NCBI RefSeq assembly: GCF_009708175.1
Contig: NZ_WMBB01000004.1
Location: 434,001-498,000, forward strand
From: Nocardia aurantiaca
GTDB taxonomy: Bacteria > Actinomycetota > Actinomycetes > Mycobacteriales > Mycobacteriaceae
DNA: 64,000 nt
Direction of reading: 5' to 3'
Shown here piece after piece: positions 47,865 through 56,535 of this stretch. Position 1 is the stretch's first letter. Each line of letters starts with the position of its first letter. Made by a program: the position numbers and the translations under genes. A model generated the notes under the pieces. The model was given only the letters and a program-made list of their open reading frames with translations, did not search any database and was not told the origin of the DNA.

Positions 47865-49351
47865 TGCCGGATACCGCGATCGAGGACCTGCTGCGCGATC
47901 TCGCGCCGCAGGTCCTCGGCGTACTCATCCGCCGCTACGGCGATTTCGACGCCGCCGAGGACGCCCTCCAGGAGGCCATGCTCATGGCCGCCACCCATTG
48001 GCCCGTCGACGGCCTCCCCGACAATCCGCGCGGCTGGCTCATCTCTGTCGGCCAACGCCGCTTGATCGACGCCATCCGCGCCGACGCCGCGCGCCGCAAC
48101 CGCGAGGCCGTCAACGCGATCCGCGATCCGGAGCGACTGTGCGCCGCCGCCCCGGATCCGGCCGATGCCGTCATCGCCGCCCTGACAGACGCGGACCTGC
48201 CGAGCCTTGCGAGCCCGCCCGATCGCCCGAACTCCGCGACCGGGGGGACGCGCTGCGCGACCGCGGGCAACTCCGGCCGCGCGGACTCGGTGCAGCCCAA
48301 TCGGTCGGACGCGGGAGCGAGTCCGAGCGGATCGGATCACCCGAGACCCGCGGCCGCAACCACCGGGCGGTCGGGTCCGGCCGGGCTGGGCGGCACGGAC
48401 CCGGACGCTGAGGAGCGGGATGACACGCTGACGTTGTTCTTCCTGTGCTGCCATCCGGCGCTGTCGCCCGCGAGTGCGATCGCGCTGACGCTTCGGGCGG
48501 TGGGCGGGCTGACCACCGAGGAGATCGCGCGAGCCTTTCTGGTGCCGGAAAAAACCATGGCGCAACGGATTACGCGGGCAAAGAAGCGACTGGCCGCCGA
48601 GGAGCGGCCGTTCACCATGCCCATGGAATCGCTCGGTCAACGGGGAGAATGGAATGATCGGCTCGACAGCGTGCTGCGGGTGCTCTATCTGATCTACACC
48701 GAGGGACACACCAGCGGTGGTGAGCGACTACACCGGGTTGATCTATCGAACGAGGCGATTCGCTTGGCGCGGGCACTGTATCGCGTCCTCCCGGATAACC
48801 CGGAGGTCACCGGTCTGCTGGCCTTGCTACTTCTCACCGACGCGCGGCGGGCGGCACGGACCGGGACCCGCGGCGAGCTGATCCCCCTCGCCGAACAGGA
48901 TCGCGGGCTCTGGGATCGCGAATTGATCATCGAGGGTGTGCGGCTGGCGACCGCCTCGGTGCGCAGCGGCCTCATCGGCCCGTATCAGATCCAGGCCGCC
49001 ATCGCCGCCCTGCATTCCCAGGCGCTGCGCCCCGAGGACACCGACTGGCCCCGAATCCTGTTGCTGTACAACGCCCTCGAACGCGAGTCCCCCAACCCCA
49101 TGGTGACCCTCAATCGCGCGGTCGCCACCGCCATGGTGCACGGCCCCCAGGCCGGCCTCGACCTGACCGACACCCTCGACGAATCCCTGGCGGGCAACCA
49201 CCGTCTCCCCGCAGTCCGCGGCCACCTGCACGAAATGGCCGGCGACTACGAGGAAGCCATCGCCCACTACACCGCCGCCGCCCAACTCACCACCAGCCTC
49301 CCCGAGCGGAACTACCTCATCCTCCGCGCCGCCCGCCTCCGCCGCGCCTGA
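47864..49351 (+). CDS. ECF42-type RNA polymerase sigma factor
   Basis: A 495-residue extracytoplasmic-function sigma factor. The sigma-2 region (YGDFDAAEDALQEAM and GWLISVGQRRLIDAIRADAARR) spans about 10-80. The sigma-4 region with LRAVGGLTTEEIARAFLVPEKTMAQRI is near 208-234. A long C-terminal helical extension of about 250 residues follows, typical of ECF42. Between sigma-2 and sigma-4 is a low-complexity stretch of about 80 residues (100-180, rich in Ser, Gly, Pro, Arg) that is not usual for the group. It is coupled to the DGPF gene. No anti-sigma gene is nearby, as expected for ECF42. Confidence 0.9.
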   Translation: MPDTAIEDLLRDLAPQVLGVLIRRYGDFDAAEDALQEAMLMAATHWPVDGLPDNPRGWLISVGQRRLIDAIRADAARRNREAVNAIRDPERLCAAAPDPADAVIAALTDADLPSLASPPDRPNSATGGTRCATAGNSGRADSVQPNRSDAGASPSGSDHPRPAAATTGRSGPAGLGGTDPDAEERDDTLTLFFLCCHPALSPASAIALTLRAVGGLTTEEIARAFLVPEKTMAQRITRAKKRLAAEERPFTMPMESLGQRGEWNDRLDSVLRVLYLIYTEGHTSGGERLHRVDLSNEAIRLARALYRVLPDNPEVTGLLALLLLTDARRAARTGTRGELIPLAEQDRGLWDRELIIEGVRLATASVRSGLIGPYQIQAAIAALHSQALRPEDTDWPRILLLYNALERESPNPMVTLNRAVATAMVHGPQAGLDLTDTLDESLAGNHRLPAVRGHLHEMAGDYEEAIAHYTAAAQLTTSLPERNYLILRAARLRRA

Positions 49352-49558
49352 TCGGCACGCGGTCGAACGGGGTGACGGAGAGTGTGCGGGGATATCCTGT
49401 CTTGCTGCTTACGTGGTGACTTCCGAGGTGCGCCGGATAAGGAGATCGGGGCGGCTCGGTTGGCGGGTTCGGCGCGAAAGGCATGGCCGAGTTCGCCGAG
49501 CTGGAGCGGCCGGGCCATGAGTTCGTGCGCACTTCCTTGCCGCCGAAACGGTTCCGTG

Positions 49559-50395
49559 CTACACCCCAACTCCGTTCCAGGTGTTGCCGGTGATGAGCTC
49601 GTAGGCCTGGACGTACTTCTGCCGGGTCACCTCGACCACGTCGGCCGGAATCTCCGGGCCCGGGTACTCCTTGTTCCACCCGGTGGAGGTGGACCAGTCG
49701 CGCACGAACTGCTTGTCGAAGGACTTCTGCGGGCGGCCCGGCTCATAGTCGTCGGCGGGCCAGAAGCGGGATGAGTCCGAGGTGAGCAACTCGTCGCCGA
49801 CGGTGAGAACATCACCGTACCAACCGATTTCGATCTTCGTGTCGGCGATGATGACCCCGCGCGCGGCGGCGTGCTCGGCGCCGCGCGCGTAGATCTCGAG
49901 GGTCAGGTCCCGCAGCTTCTCGGCGACCTCCTTGCCCTCCTGGTTCACCACGTCCTCGAAACTGATGGGTTCGTCGTGCCCGGCGTCGGCCTTGGTGGTG
50001 GGGGTGAAGATGGGTTCGGGCAGCTTGTCGCCGTCGCGCAGACCGGGCGGCAGCGGAATGCCGGAGACGGTGCCGGAGCGCTGGTATTCGGCCAGGCCGC
50101 CACCGGTCAGGTAGCCGCGCGCGATGCACTCCACCTTCACCATCTTCAGCGGCTTGACCCGCACCCCGCGGCCCGCGAACTCGGCGGGAACGTCGGTGGT
50201 GGACAGAATGTGGTTGGGCACATCGGAGAAGAACCCGAACCACCAGTTCGACAGCTGAGTGAGCAGCGCGCCCTTATCCGGGATCGGAGTCGGCAGCACC
50301 ACGTCGTACACCGACACCCGGTCGGATGCGACCAGGATCAGCGAGTCGCCGTCCTCGTACAGGTCGCGCACCTTACCGGCGTGGATGTGCTTCAA
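49559..50395 (-). CDS. purC: Phosphoribosylaminoimidazole-succinocarboxamide synthase
   Basis: ATP-dependent step of purine synthesis that joins CAIR and aspartate to make SAICAR. The protein is 278 residues. The start is TTG 50395, with GAGGAGG 4-5 nt upstream, giving a start just before the conserved HAGKVRDLY; longer frames lack homology. Family motifs VASDRVSVYD, TPIPDKG, VECIARGYLTGG and KIEIGWY are visible. It is divergent from pepN with a 269-bp gap. No other pur gene is present in the window. Confidence 0.94.
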   Translation of the reverse strand: MKHIHAGKVRDLYEDGDSLILVASDRVSVYDVVLPTPIPDKGALLTQLSNWWFGFFSDVPNHILSTTDVPAEFAGRGVRVKPLKMVKVECIARGYLTGGGLAEYQRSGTVSGIPLPPGLRDGDKLPEPIFTPTTKADAGHDEPISFEDVVNQEGKEVAEKLRDLTLEIYARGAEHAAARGVIIADTKIEIGWYGDVLTVGDELLTSDSSRFWPADDYEPGRPQKSFDKQFVRDWSTSTGWNKEYPGPEIPADVVEVTRQKYVQAYELITGNTWNGVGV

Positions 50396-50664
50396 CGGTC
50401 CTCCTCGTGCTGAGCGATTGCTGCCGTCGCAGAGCTTACCGACGTCCCGACCTGCCTCTCGAGGCGCGGTCGAGCACGCCGAGCTTCGCGACGTGGCATT
50501 GTGGGGAACGTCGCGTCCGGCGCGGGCGGCGAGTGGAGAATTGTTCGGTCCGCTCGAGGCCCTCGCACGGGCGCATCGCATCACGCGTCGACCGTGGGCA
50601 GCGCCGCCCACCGCGTCGGACGCACCTGCCCGGCAGCAGTTCTCTTCAGAGCTAAGGAGCCCCC

Positions 50665-53256
50665 TTGTCCGCACCGAATCTCACCCGCGAGCAGGCGATC
50701 GAACGCGCCGCGACGGTCCAGGTGGAGAACTACAAGGTCGAACTGGATCTGACCGGTCAGCCCACCAATGCCGAAGAGCCGCGCAGTGAGACCTTCGGCT
50801 CGAAGTCGACGGTCATCTTCACCGCGACCCCGGGTGCGCAGACCTTCATCGACATCGTGGGCGCGGGCGTGCGCTCGGCCGTCCTCAATGGCGTCGCCCT
50901 CGATGTGAGCGGCTACGACGAGGAGCAGGGCATCATCCTGCCGAACCTGGCCGCCAGCAACGAGCTCGTGGTCGAGGCCGACTGCGAGTACTCGCACACC
51001 GGTGAGGGCCTGCACCGCTTCGTCGACCCGACCGACAACAAGGTCTACCTGTACTCCCAGTTCGAAACCGCCGACTGCAAGCGCATGTTCGCCTGCTTCG
51101 ACCAGCCCGACCTCAAGGCCACCTACGACGTGATCGTCACAGCGCCCGAGGACTGGCAGGTCATCTCCAACAGCGCGGTGGTCGACACCCACAAGACCGG
51201 CACCGTGGTTCGCCACACCTTCGGCACCACCCCGCGCATGAGCACCTACCTGGTGGCCCTCATCGCCGGGCCGTACGCGAAGTGGACCGACACCTACAGC
51301 GATTCGCACGGGGAGATCCCGCTCGGCATCTACTGCCGCGCCTCGCTGGCCGAATTCATGGACGCCGAACGGCTTTTCACCGAGACCAAGCAGGGCTTCG
51401 GCTTCTACCACACCAATTTCGGCGTGCCCTATGCCTTCGGCAAGTACGACCAGCTGTTCGTGCCCGAATTCAACGCGGGCGCCATGGAGAACGCGGGCGC
51501 GGTCACCTTCCTCGAGGACTACGTCTTCCGTTCCAAGGTCACCCGCGCATCCTACGAGCGCCGCTGCGAGACCGTGCTGCACGAGATGGCGCACATGTGG
51601 TTCGGCGACCTGGTCACCATGAAGTGGTGGGACGATCTGTGGCTGAACGAGTCCTTCGCCACCTTCGCCTCGGTGCTGTGCCAGGTCGGCGCGACCGAAT
51701 ACACCAATGCCTGGACCACTTTCGCCAATGTCGAGAAGTCCTGGGCGTACCGGCAGGACCAGCTGCCCTCCACCCACCCGATCGCGGCCGACATCCCCGA
51801 TCTTGCCGCGGTCGAGGTGAACTTCGACGGCATCACCTACGCCAAGGGCGCTTCCGTGCTCAAGCAGCTGGTGGCCTACGTCGGTGAGGAACCGTTCCTG
51901 GCTGGTCTGCGCGACTACTTCACCGAACACGCCTACGGCAACGCCACGTTCGACGATCTCGTGGGCGCGCTGGAGAAGGCGTCCGGGCGCGACCTTTCGG
52001 ACTGGGGCGCGCAGTGGCTCAAGACCACCGGACTGAACATCCTGCGCCCCGACTTCACCGTGGACGCGGACGGCAACTTCGCCTCCTTCGCGGTCGTCCA
52101 AGAGGGCGCGGAGCCCGGCGCCGGTGAGCGCCGCGTGCACCGCCTGGCCATCGGCGTCTACGACGACCAGGACGGAAAGCTGGTGCGCACCAGGCGCGTC
52201 GAGCTCGACATCGACCCGGCCGAGCGCACCGAGGTGCCCGAGCTGGTCGGTGTCGGCCGCGGAAAGCTCGTGCTGATCAATGACGACGACCTCACCTACT
52301 GCTCGGTCCGCCTCGACGCCGACTCCCTCGACACCGTGGTGGCGCGCATCGCCGATATCGCCGAGCCGCTGCCCCGCACCCTGGCCTGGTCGGCCGCGTG
52401 GGAGATGACGCGCCAGGCCGAGATGAAGGCCCGTGACTTCGTGGCGCTGGTGCAGCGCGGCGTCGGCGCGGAAACCGAGATCGGTGTCGTGCAGCGGCTT
52501 CTCATGCAGGCCAATACCGCGCTGGGCGCCTACGCCGACCCGGAGTGGGCACGCGCCGAGGGCTGGCCCGCCTACGCCGACCGGTTGCTGGAGCTGGCGC
52601 GCGCCGCCGGTGCGGGCTCGGATCATCAGCTGGCGTTCGTCAACGCGCTGACCGGCTCGCTGCTCTCACCGCAGCACGTCGAGGTGCTGCGGCAGCTGCA
52701 CGCCGGTGACCCGGAGGGCGTCGGTCTGCCTGGCCTGACCGTCGACACCGACCTGCGCTGGCGCATCATCCAGGCACTCGCGGCCGCCGGGACCATCGAC
52801 TCCGACGGCATCGAAACCCCGCTCATCGACGCGGAACTCGAACGCGACAATACCGCCGCCGGTCGCCGCCAGGCTGCCGCCGCGGCCACCGCCCGCCCGC
52901 AGGTGGCGGTCAAGGAGTCGGCGTGGGACACCGTCATGGGCGACGATTCGGTGCCGAACATCACCGCGCGCGCCATCGTCACGGGCTTCGCCCCGGCGGG
53001 CCAGGCCGAGCTGCTGGCCCCGTATGTGGAGCGCTACTTCGCCGACATCCCGTCGGTGTGGGAGCGCCGCTCCAGCGAGGTCGCGCAGACCGTGGTGGTC
53101 GGGCTGTACCCGCACTGGGCCGTCACCGAGGAGGCCGTGGCGGTGGCCGACAAGTTCCTCGCCGGAGACCACCCGCCGGCGCTGCGTCGCCTGGTGGTGG
53201 AGGGCAAGGCGGGCATCGAGCGCTCGCTGCGCGCCCGCGCCTTCGATCGCGGCTAG
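50665..53256 (+). CDS. pepN: Aminopeptidase N (M1 family)
   Basis: Zinc exopeptidase that removes N-terminal residues from peptides, likely finishing peptides released by Clp and the proteasome. The protein is 863 residues. The start is a TTG with AAGGAG a few bases upstream (MSAPNLTREQA). The exopeptidase motif GAMEN is near 272, zinc site HEMAH at 306-310 and the third ligand in WLNESF near 329, matching HEXXH-X18-E. No signal peptide, so it is cytosolic. It is followed by a strong hairpin. Position next to the DsbA/nei block matches Rv2467 from memory. Confidence 0.96.
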   Translation: MSAPNLTREQAIERAATVQVENYKVELDLTGQPTNAEEPRSETFGSKSTVIFTATPGAQTFIDIVGAGVRSAVLNGVALDVSGYDEEQGIILPNLAASNELVVEADCEYSHTGEGLHRFVDPTDNKVYLYSQFETADCKRMFACFDQPDLKATYDVIVTAPEDWQVISNSAVVDTHKTGTVVRHTFGTTPRMSTYLVALIAGPYAKWTDTYSDSHGEIPLGIYCRASLAEFMDAERLFTETKQGFGFYHTNFGVPYAFGKYDQLFVPEFNAGAMENAGAVTFLEDYVFRSKVTRASYERRCETVLHEMAHMWFGDLVTMKWWDDLWLNESFATFASVLCQVGATEYTNAWTTFANVEKSWAYRQDQLPSTHPIAADIPDLAAVEVNFDGITYAKGASVLKQLVAYVGEEPFLAGLRDYFTEHAYGNATFDDLVGALEKASGRDLSDWGAQWLKTTGLNILRPDFTVDADGNFASFAVVQEGAEPGAGERRVHRLAIGVYDDQDGKLVRTRRVELDIDPAERTEVPELVGVGRGKLVLINDDDLTYCSVRLDADSLDTVVARIADIAEPLPRTLAWSAAWEMTRQAEMKARDFVALVQRGVGAETEIGVVQRLLMQANTALGAYADPEWARAEGWPAYADRLLELARAAGAGSDHQLAFVNALTGSLLSPQHVEVLRQLHAGDPEGVGLPGLTVDTDLRWRIIQALAAAGTIDSDGIETPLIDAELERDNTAAGRRQAAAAATARPQVAVKESAWDTVMGDDSVPNITARAIVTGFAPAGQAELLAPYVERYFADIPSVWERRSSEVAQTVVVGLYPHWAVTEEAVAVADKFLAGDHPPALRRLVVEGKAGIERSLRARAFDRG

Positions 53257-53664
53257 GAAGTCCCGCGCGGCAACGCCGTTCGATGACGACAGCCCCTCCC
53301 GGAGCGTCCGGGAGGGGCTGTCGTCCTGCGACGGCCGGACATACCAGGGCTGCCCGTCGCACCCTGCGAAGTCGGCCGAGATGGTGCACATGGATGTGAT
53401 GCCCAGCAGCTTCAGCCAAGCCACCGGCAGCACTGCCGGTGGAAACGCCACGAAGTTGACTGTCCTGCCCACTCATCGAATTCCTTTGGTGTTCAGGATG
53501 TCAGGGCGCGAAATACCCGCGTCGAAGACCGACGAATCGGCGCCCTCATTCCGGGACCGCACCGACTGAAGAGTCGCTGAAGAAGGCTCCCCGGATCGGG
53601 CTGGAGGGGCACGCATCCGACATGATCGGTCCCGCAAGCCATCCCGACCGAATGAGGCCATCCG
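53257..53664. other. Intergenic region after pepN
   Basis: About 410 bp. It holds the pepN terminator; a minus-strand frame running through that hairpin is not accepted as a gene. Nothing else was recognised. Confidence 0.45.
53285..53325 (+). terminator. pepN terminator
   Basis: A perfect 19-bp stem (53285-53303 with 53307-53325) with a GCG loop, 29 bp after the pepN stop. There is no T-tract, but the stem is very stable. Confidence 0.75.
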
Positions 53665-54051
53665 ATGACATCCTGGACCCGTTACGCCGCCGCACTCGTT
53701 TTCACCGGAATCTGCTCCGCCGCAGCGCTTTCCGACGCTGGAGTAGCGGCCGCCGACGATGATGACTCGCTCACCCGTTCCACCTGCAGCTGGGCACAGA
53801 TCGACGCCACCCTCAATGATCAGGACCCGGTGCTGGCCCGGCTCATCGACGGTCACCCGGAACTCACCGCCGGGCTCGCCGTCATGTACCAGCTACCGCC
53901 GCAGGACCGGCCGGAATCCTTCTTCCGCATCGTGTCCCAATACCCCGACGTCCAGGACCGCATCGAGCAGATCCGCCGCGATCACGCGCCCGGCAGCGAA
54001 CCCGTGCGCGCCAAGTTCGACCGCGTCGCCGACACCTGCCACCGCCATTGA
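53665..54051 (+). CDS. Hemophore-related secreted protein
   Basis: A 128-residue exported protein with a signal peptide (MTSWTRYAAALVFTGICSAAALS, cleavage near AAA at 28-30). The mature all-helical domain is bounded by two cysteines (TCSWAQIDATL near 41 and DTCHRH near 126), probably linked by a disulphide. The pattern of a Cys-aromatic-Gln-Val/Ile-Asp start and a terminal Cys resembles the small haem-binding Rv0203-like family in Mycobacteriales. Haem binding is inferred. It is a single gene, 242 bp before the second clpP pair. Confidence 0.75.
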   Translation: MTSWTRYAAALVFTGICSAAALSDAGVAAADDDDSLTRSTCSWAQIDATLNDQDPVLARLIDGHPELTAGLAVMYQLPPQDRPESFFRIVSQYPDVQDRIEQIRRDHAPGSEPVRAKFDRVADTCHRH

Positions 54052-54221
54052 CCCGGCGCGGAAATCGCAGAGATGAGCGGTTTCCGCATCGCACAGAACG
54101 CGAATCATCGCGAACGTATCCGCCATGATGCGATCGAGCAGCGCATTCTCTGCGTCGGCAGCGGTCCGCAGGTCATCGGGGACATCCTCGCCGAGGATGA
54201 CATCTCTGTCGCACGCTACAG

Positions 54222-54253
54222 CGCTGCTGTGGGCGGATCCGCTCACAGCAGCG
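54222..54253. promoter_or_regulatory. 32-bp near-perfect palindrome before accessory clpP operon
   Basis: The sequence from CGCTGCTGTG to CACAGCAGCG around a CGGATCCG centre is self-complementary over 32 bp with a single G-T mismatch pair (54232/54243). It ends 40 bp before the clpP start. It is either an operator for a dimeric regulator or a leader hairpin. Confidence 0.75.
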
Positions 54254-54293
54254 TGGCGGGACTTTCACCGGGTCGCTGCGGCACCGTGATGGC

Positions 54294-54896
54294 ATGGCAG
54301 AGAACAAGACTCCGATGTTCAACTGGCGCACCAGGGAACAGCTCTTCGCCCGCCGGGTGCTGGTGCTGGACGGGGCCCTCGACGACGACAACGGCGCGCT
54401 GCTGATGACCCAGCTGCTGACGCTGGCGGCCGAGGATCCGGCCGCGGGGATCTCGCTGTGGATCCACTCCCCCGGCGGGTCGGTTCCCGCCATGCTGGCC
54501 ATCCGCGACGTCATGCGGCTGGTGCCCTGCACCGTATCCACGCTGGCCCTCGGATTGGCCTGCAGCGCAGGCCAATTCCTGCTGTCGGCGGGCACTCCCG
54601 GTCACCGCTACGCGCTGCCCCACGCCCGCATCCTCATGCATCAGGGTTCGGCGGGCATCGGCGGCAGCGCCGTCGAGGTCGAGGTGCAGGCCGACGACCT
54701 GCGCTATACCGTGCAGACCGTGCTCGGCCTGATCGCCGCCGACACCGGCCAGCCCTACGACCAAGTCTTCGACGACTCCCTGCACGATCGCTGGTTCACC
54801 GCCGCCCAGGCCCGTGACTACGGGTTCATCGACCAGATCGTGGAGTCCTTCCACCAGGTTGTGCCCGAACGCCGGAAGCTGGGAATCAGCGCATGA
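54294..54896 (+). CDS. Accessory ClpP protease subunit (catalytically intact)
   Basis: A second-set ClpP of 200 residues. The catalytic triad is complete: Ser91 in GLACSAGQ, His116 in LMHQGS and Asp165 in HDRWFTA. The substrate strand HSPGGS is also intact, so it should be active. It differs in several places from canonical ClpP1 (ACSAG for AASMG, MHQGS for MHQPS). The stop overlaps the next clpP-like gene by four bases (ATGA). Together with the inactive partner and the facing XRE regulator, it resembles the Streptomyces clpP3-clpP4-popR arrangement. The ATPase partner is not encoded locally; ClpX or ClpC is assumed. Confidence 0.9.
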   Translation: MAENKTPMFNWRTREQLFARRVLVLDGALDDDNGALLMTQLLTLAAEDPAAGISLWIHSPGGSVPAMLAIRDVMRLVPCTVSTLALGLACSAGQFLLSAGTPGHRYALPHARILMHQGSAGIGGSAVEVEVQADDLRYTVQTVLGLIAADTGQPYDQVFDDSLHDRWFTAAQARDYGFIDQIVESFHQVVPERRKLGISA

Positions 54897-55483
54897 CCAG
54901 CTACACGATCCCCAACGTCATCGCCCGTGATCCGCGCGGCGAACGCATCATGGACGTCTATTCGCATCTGCTGACGGAACGAATCGTCTACCTGGGCACC
55001 CCCATCGACTCCGGCGTGGCGAACGCGCTCATCGCGCAGTTGCTACATCTCGATGCCGAAAGCCCCGGCCAGGACATCAACCTCTACATCAACTGCGAGG
55101 GCGGCGACCTGTCGGCCATGCTCGCCGTCTACGACACCATGCAGCACATCCTGTCCCCTGTGGCCACCACCTGCGTGGGCCAGGCCATCGCGGTCGGCGC
55201 GGTCCTGCTCGCCGGCGGCGCGAAGGGCCGCCGCAATATCCTCCCCCATGCGCGAATCGTCCTGCACCAGCCGGCAACCCGAGGCCAGGGCACCATTCCC
55301 GACCTCATCCTCCAGGCCGACGAGGTGGTGCGCATGCGGGCCGAAATCGAGTCCATCCTCGCCGCGCACACCGGCCAATCCCCTGAAACCCTTCGCCGGG
55401 ACACCGACCGGGACCGGGTCTTCACCGCCCAATCCGCGCTCGACTACGGCCTGGCCGACCAGATCCTCGGCCCCCGCAGCTGA
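54893..55483 (+). CDS. Accessory ClpP-like subunit lacking the catalytic serine
   Basis: A 196-residue ClpP-fold protein. At the position of the catalytic serine (AAS in GQAASAAAV of ClpP2) it reads VGQAIAVGAVLL, placing Ala100 where Ser should be. His125 (VLHQPA) and the Asp in DTDRDRV remain. The usual NSPGGS strand is also altered to NCEGGD. It is therefore predicted to be proteolytically inactive, like plant and cyanobacterial ClpR subunits, and to assemble with the upstream active ClpP. The genes overlap by four bases, so a fixed ratio of the two is likely. Confidence 0.88.
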   Translation: MTSYTIPNVIARDPRGERIMDVYSHLLTERIVYLGTPIDSGVANALIAQLLHLDAESPGQDINLYINCEGGDLSAMLAVYDTMQHILSPVATTCVGQAIAVGAVLLAGGAKGRRNILPHARIVLHQPATRGQGTIPDLILQADEVVRMRAEIESILAAHTGQSPETLRRDTDRDRVFTAQSALDYGLADQILGPRS

Positions 55484-55550
55484 AAGGCGACGAGCGCGCG
55501 CTGGTGCGGGCAGTCGCCGAAAGGCGTATGCGCCAGTGCGCGTTCACTGA

Positions 55551-55925
55551 TCAGGCAGCCAGCAGGACCGGCGAGATTGCCATCGGAGACAGGGCGGGAT
55601 GGTGTGCCGGAACCGGGCGGTAGCGGAGAAGGTCCTCGGCCACCTGTCGTGTGAGCGCACCCAGACTGGTCCCCAGCGCACCCGCCAGTGCCGCGATCAT
55701 TTCGCTGGACGGCTCTTTGCGTCCCCGCTCGACCTCCGACAGATACTGCGGCGAAATACCGGCTCGCCCGGCCGTTTCCGTCAGCTTCTCGCCCCGCTCC
55801 TGCCGCAGCGACCGCAGCTGCTCCCCCAGTGCCTCCCGCCATAGCGGCTCACGCATCGGCCGCGCCGACCGCGCCCCTTCGTCGAGGCCGCCGGGAACAG
55901 CTTTCAGACGCGGATGCTCGGACAT
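55551..55925 (-). CDS. XRE-family regulator of ClgR/PopR type
   Basis: A 124-residue DNA-binding protein. The HTH (LTETAGRAGISPQYLSEVERGRKEPSSEMIAALAGAL, about 48-84) has the SxxYLSEVERGRKEPSSEM signature shared by ClgR and PopR, activators of clp genes in actinobacteria. The C-terminus ends PVLLAA; terminal Ala-Ala is what makes Streptomyces PopR (and ClgR) a ClpP substrate. It converges with the accessory clpP pair with a 67-bp gap, as popR lies beside clpP3-clpP4. It probably activates that operon and is in turn degraded by Clp. Confidence 0.82.
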   Translation of the reverse strand: MSEHPRLKAVPGGLDEGARSARPMREPLWREALGEQLRSLRQERGEKLTETAGRAGISPQYLSEVERGRKEPSSEMIAALAGALGTSLGALTRQVAEDLLRYRPVPAHHPALSPMAISPVLLAA

Positions 55926-55995
55926 GGTCCCGAGCCTAAATTCCCCCGCCCCACCCCCGCGCCCCGATCTGCTGAGGGCGAACTTTCCCGCGGGG

Positions 55996-56052
55996 GTTTG
56001 GGGGCTGGGCCCCCAAACTTCCCTTGGGGTTTCAGGGGCGAAGCTCCTGAAA
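55996..56052. terminator. Double hairpin after DUF5130 gene
   Basis: Two adjacent stems: 55996-56005 with 56009-56018 (10 bp, GTTTGGGGGC) and 56030-56039 with 56043-56052 (10 bp, one G-U pair). They follow the DUF5130 gene on the minus strand and precede the XRE start on the same strand. Confidence 0.6.
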
Positions 56053-56067
56053 AGTGCCGAGAGTCGG

Positions 56068-56535
56068 CTAGACCCGCCCGATGGCGGCCGCCATCACACG
56101 CACGGCGGAAACCAGGCCGTCGATCAGCTCGCCCTGACGGAAGGAGCTGGTGGCGGCGGTGGCGCCCAGCTGGCAGACCCGATCGTTGGCCCGCTCGGCG
56201 ACGTCGCGGCCGGAGCGCACCTCGACCGAGTTGGTGTTCGGGTCCACCGCGATGAGCACCGAGCGGGCGGCCTCCGGGGTGGCGGGGAAGAGGGCGTCCA
56301 CACCGGCGGCGGAGTCGGAGCCCAGGTCACCGATGTAGATGTTGAAGCGCACCTTGGTGGCACGGGTGGCGTCGGTGAGCGCGTTGTCCATGAGCAGCCG
56401 CTCGCGATCGCTGAACGGCGCTTCCTTGAAGACATCGCCGGCCTCGTGCACACCGGAGACGCGTCCGCTGCTGGTGATCGCCCAGCCGTGGGGCAGGTCG
56501 GCCTCGTTCACCGCGGGCCAATTAGAACTTGCCAC
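56068..56535 (-). CDS. DUF5130 (TPM-fold-like) protein
   Basis: A 155-residue protein from GTG 56535. The pattern ADLPHGWAITSSGRVSGVHEAGDVFKEA, then FSDRERLLMDNALTDA and FNIYIGDLG, fits the DUF5130 family, which has a TPM-like fold. In mycobacteria a protein of this family is encoded beside CtaJ, and from memory both were found with the cytochrome bcc-aa3 supercomplex. Here its gene overlaps the CtaJ-like gene by 14 bp, supporting a shared role at the respiratory chain. No signal peptide is seen. Confidence 0.8.
   Translation of the reverse strand: MASSNWPAVNEADLPHGWAITSSGRVSGVHEAGDVFKEAPFSDRERLLMDNALTDATRATKVRFNIYIGDLGSDSAAGVDALFPATPEAARSVLIAVDPNTNSVEVRSGRDVAERANDRVCQLGATAATSSFRQGELIDGLVSAVRVMAAAIGRV

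Noticed and set aside
52666..53472. Long minus-strand frame over the pepN 3' end
   Set aside because: It lies antisense to pepN and runs through the pepN terminator hairpin; composition is that of a shadow frame in G+C-rich DNA.
54073..54405. Plus-strand frame overlapping the accessory clpP start
   Set aside because: It runs across the 32-bp palindrome and into clpP in another frame; no homology character.
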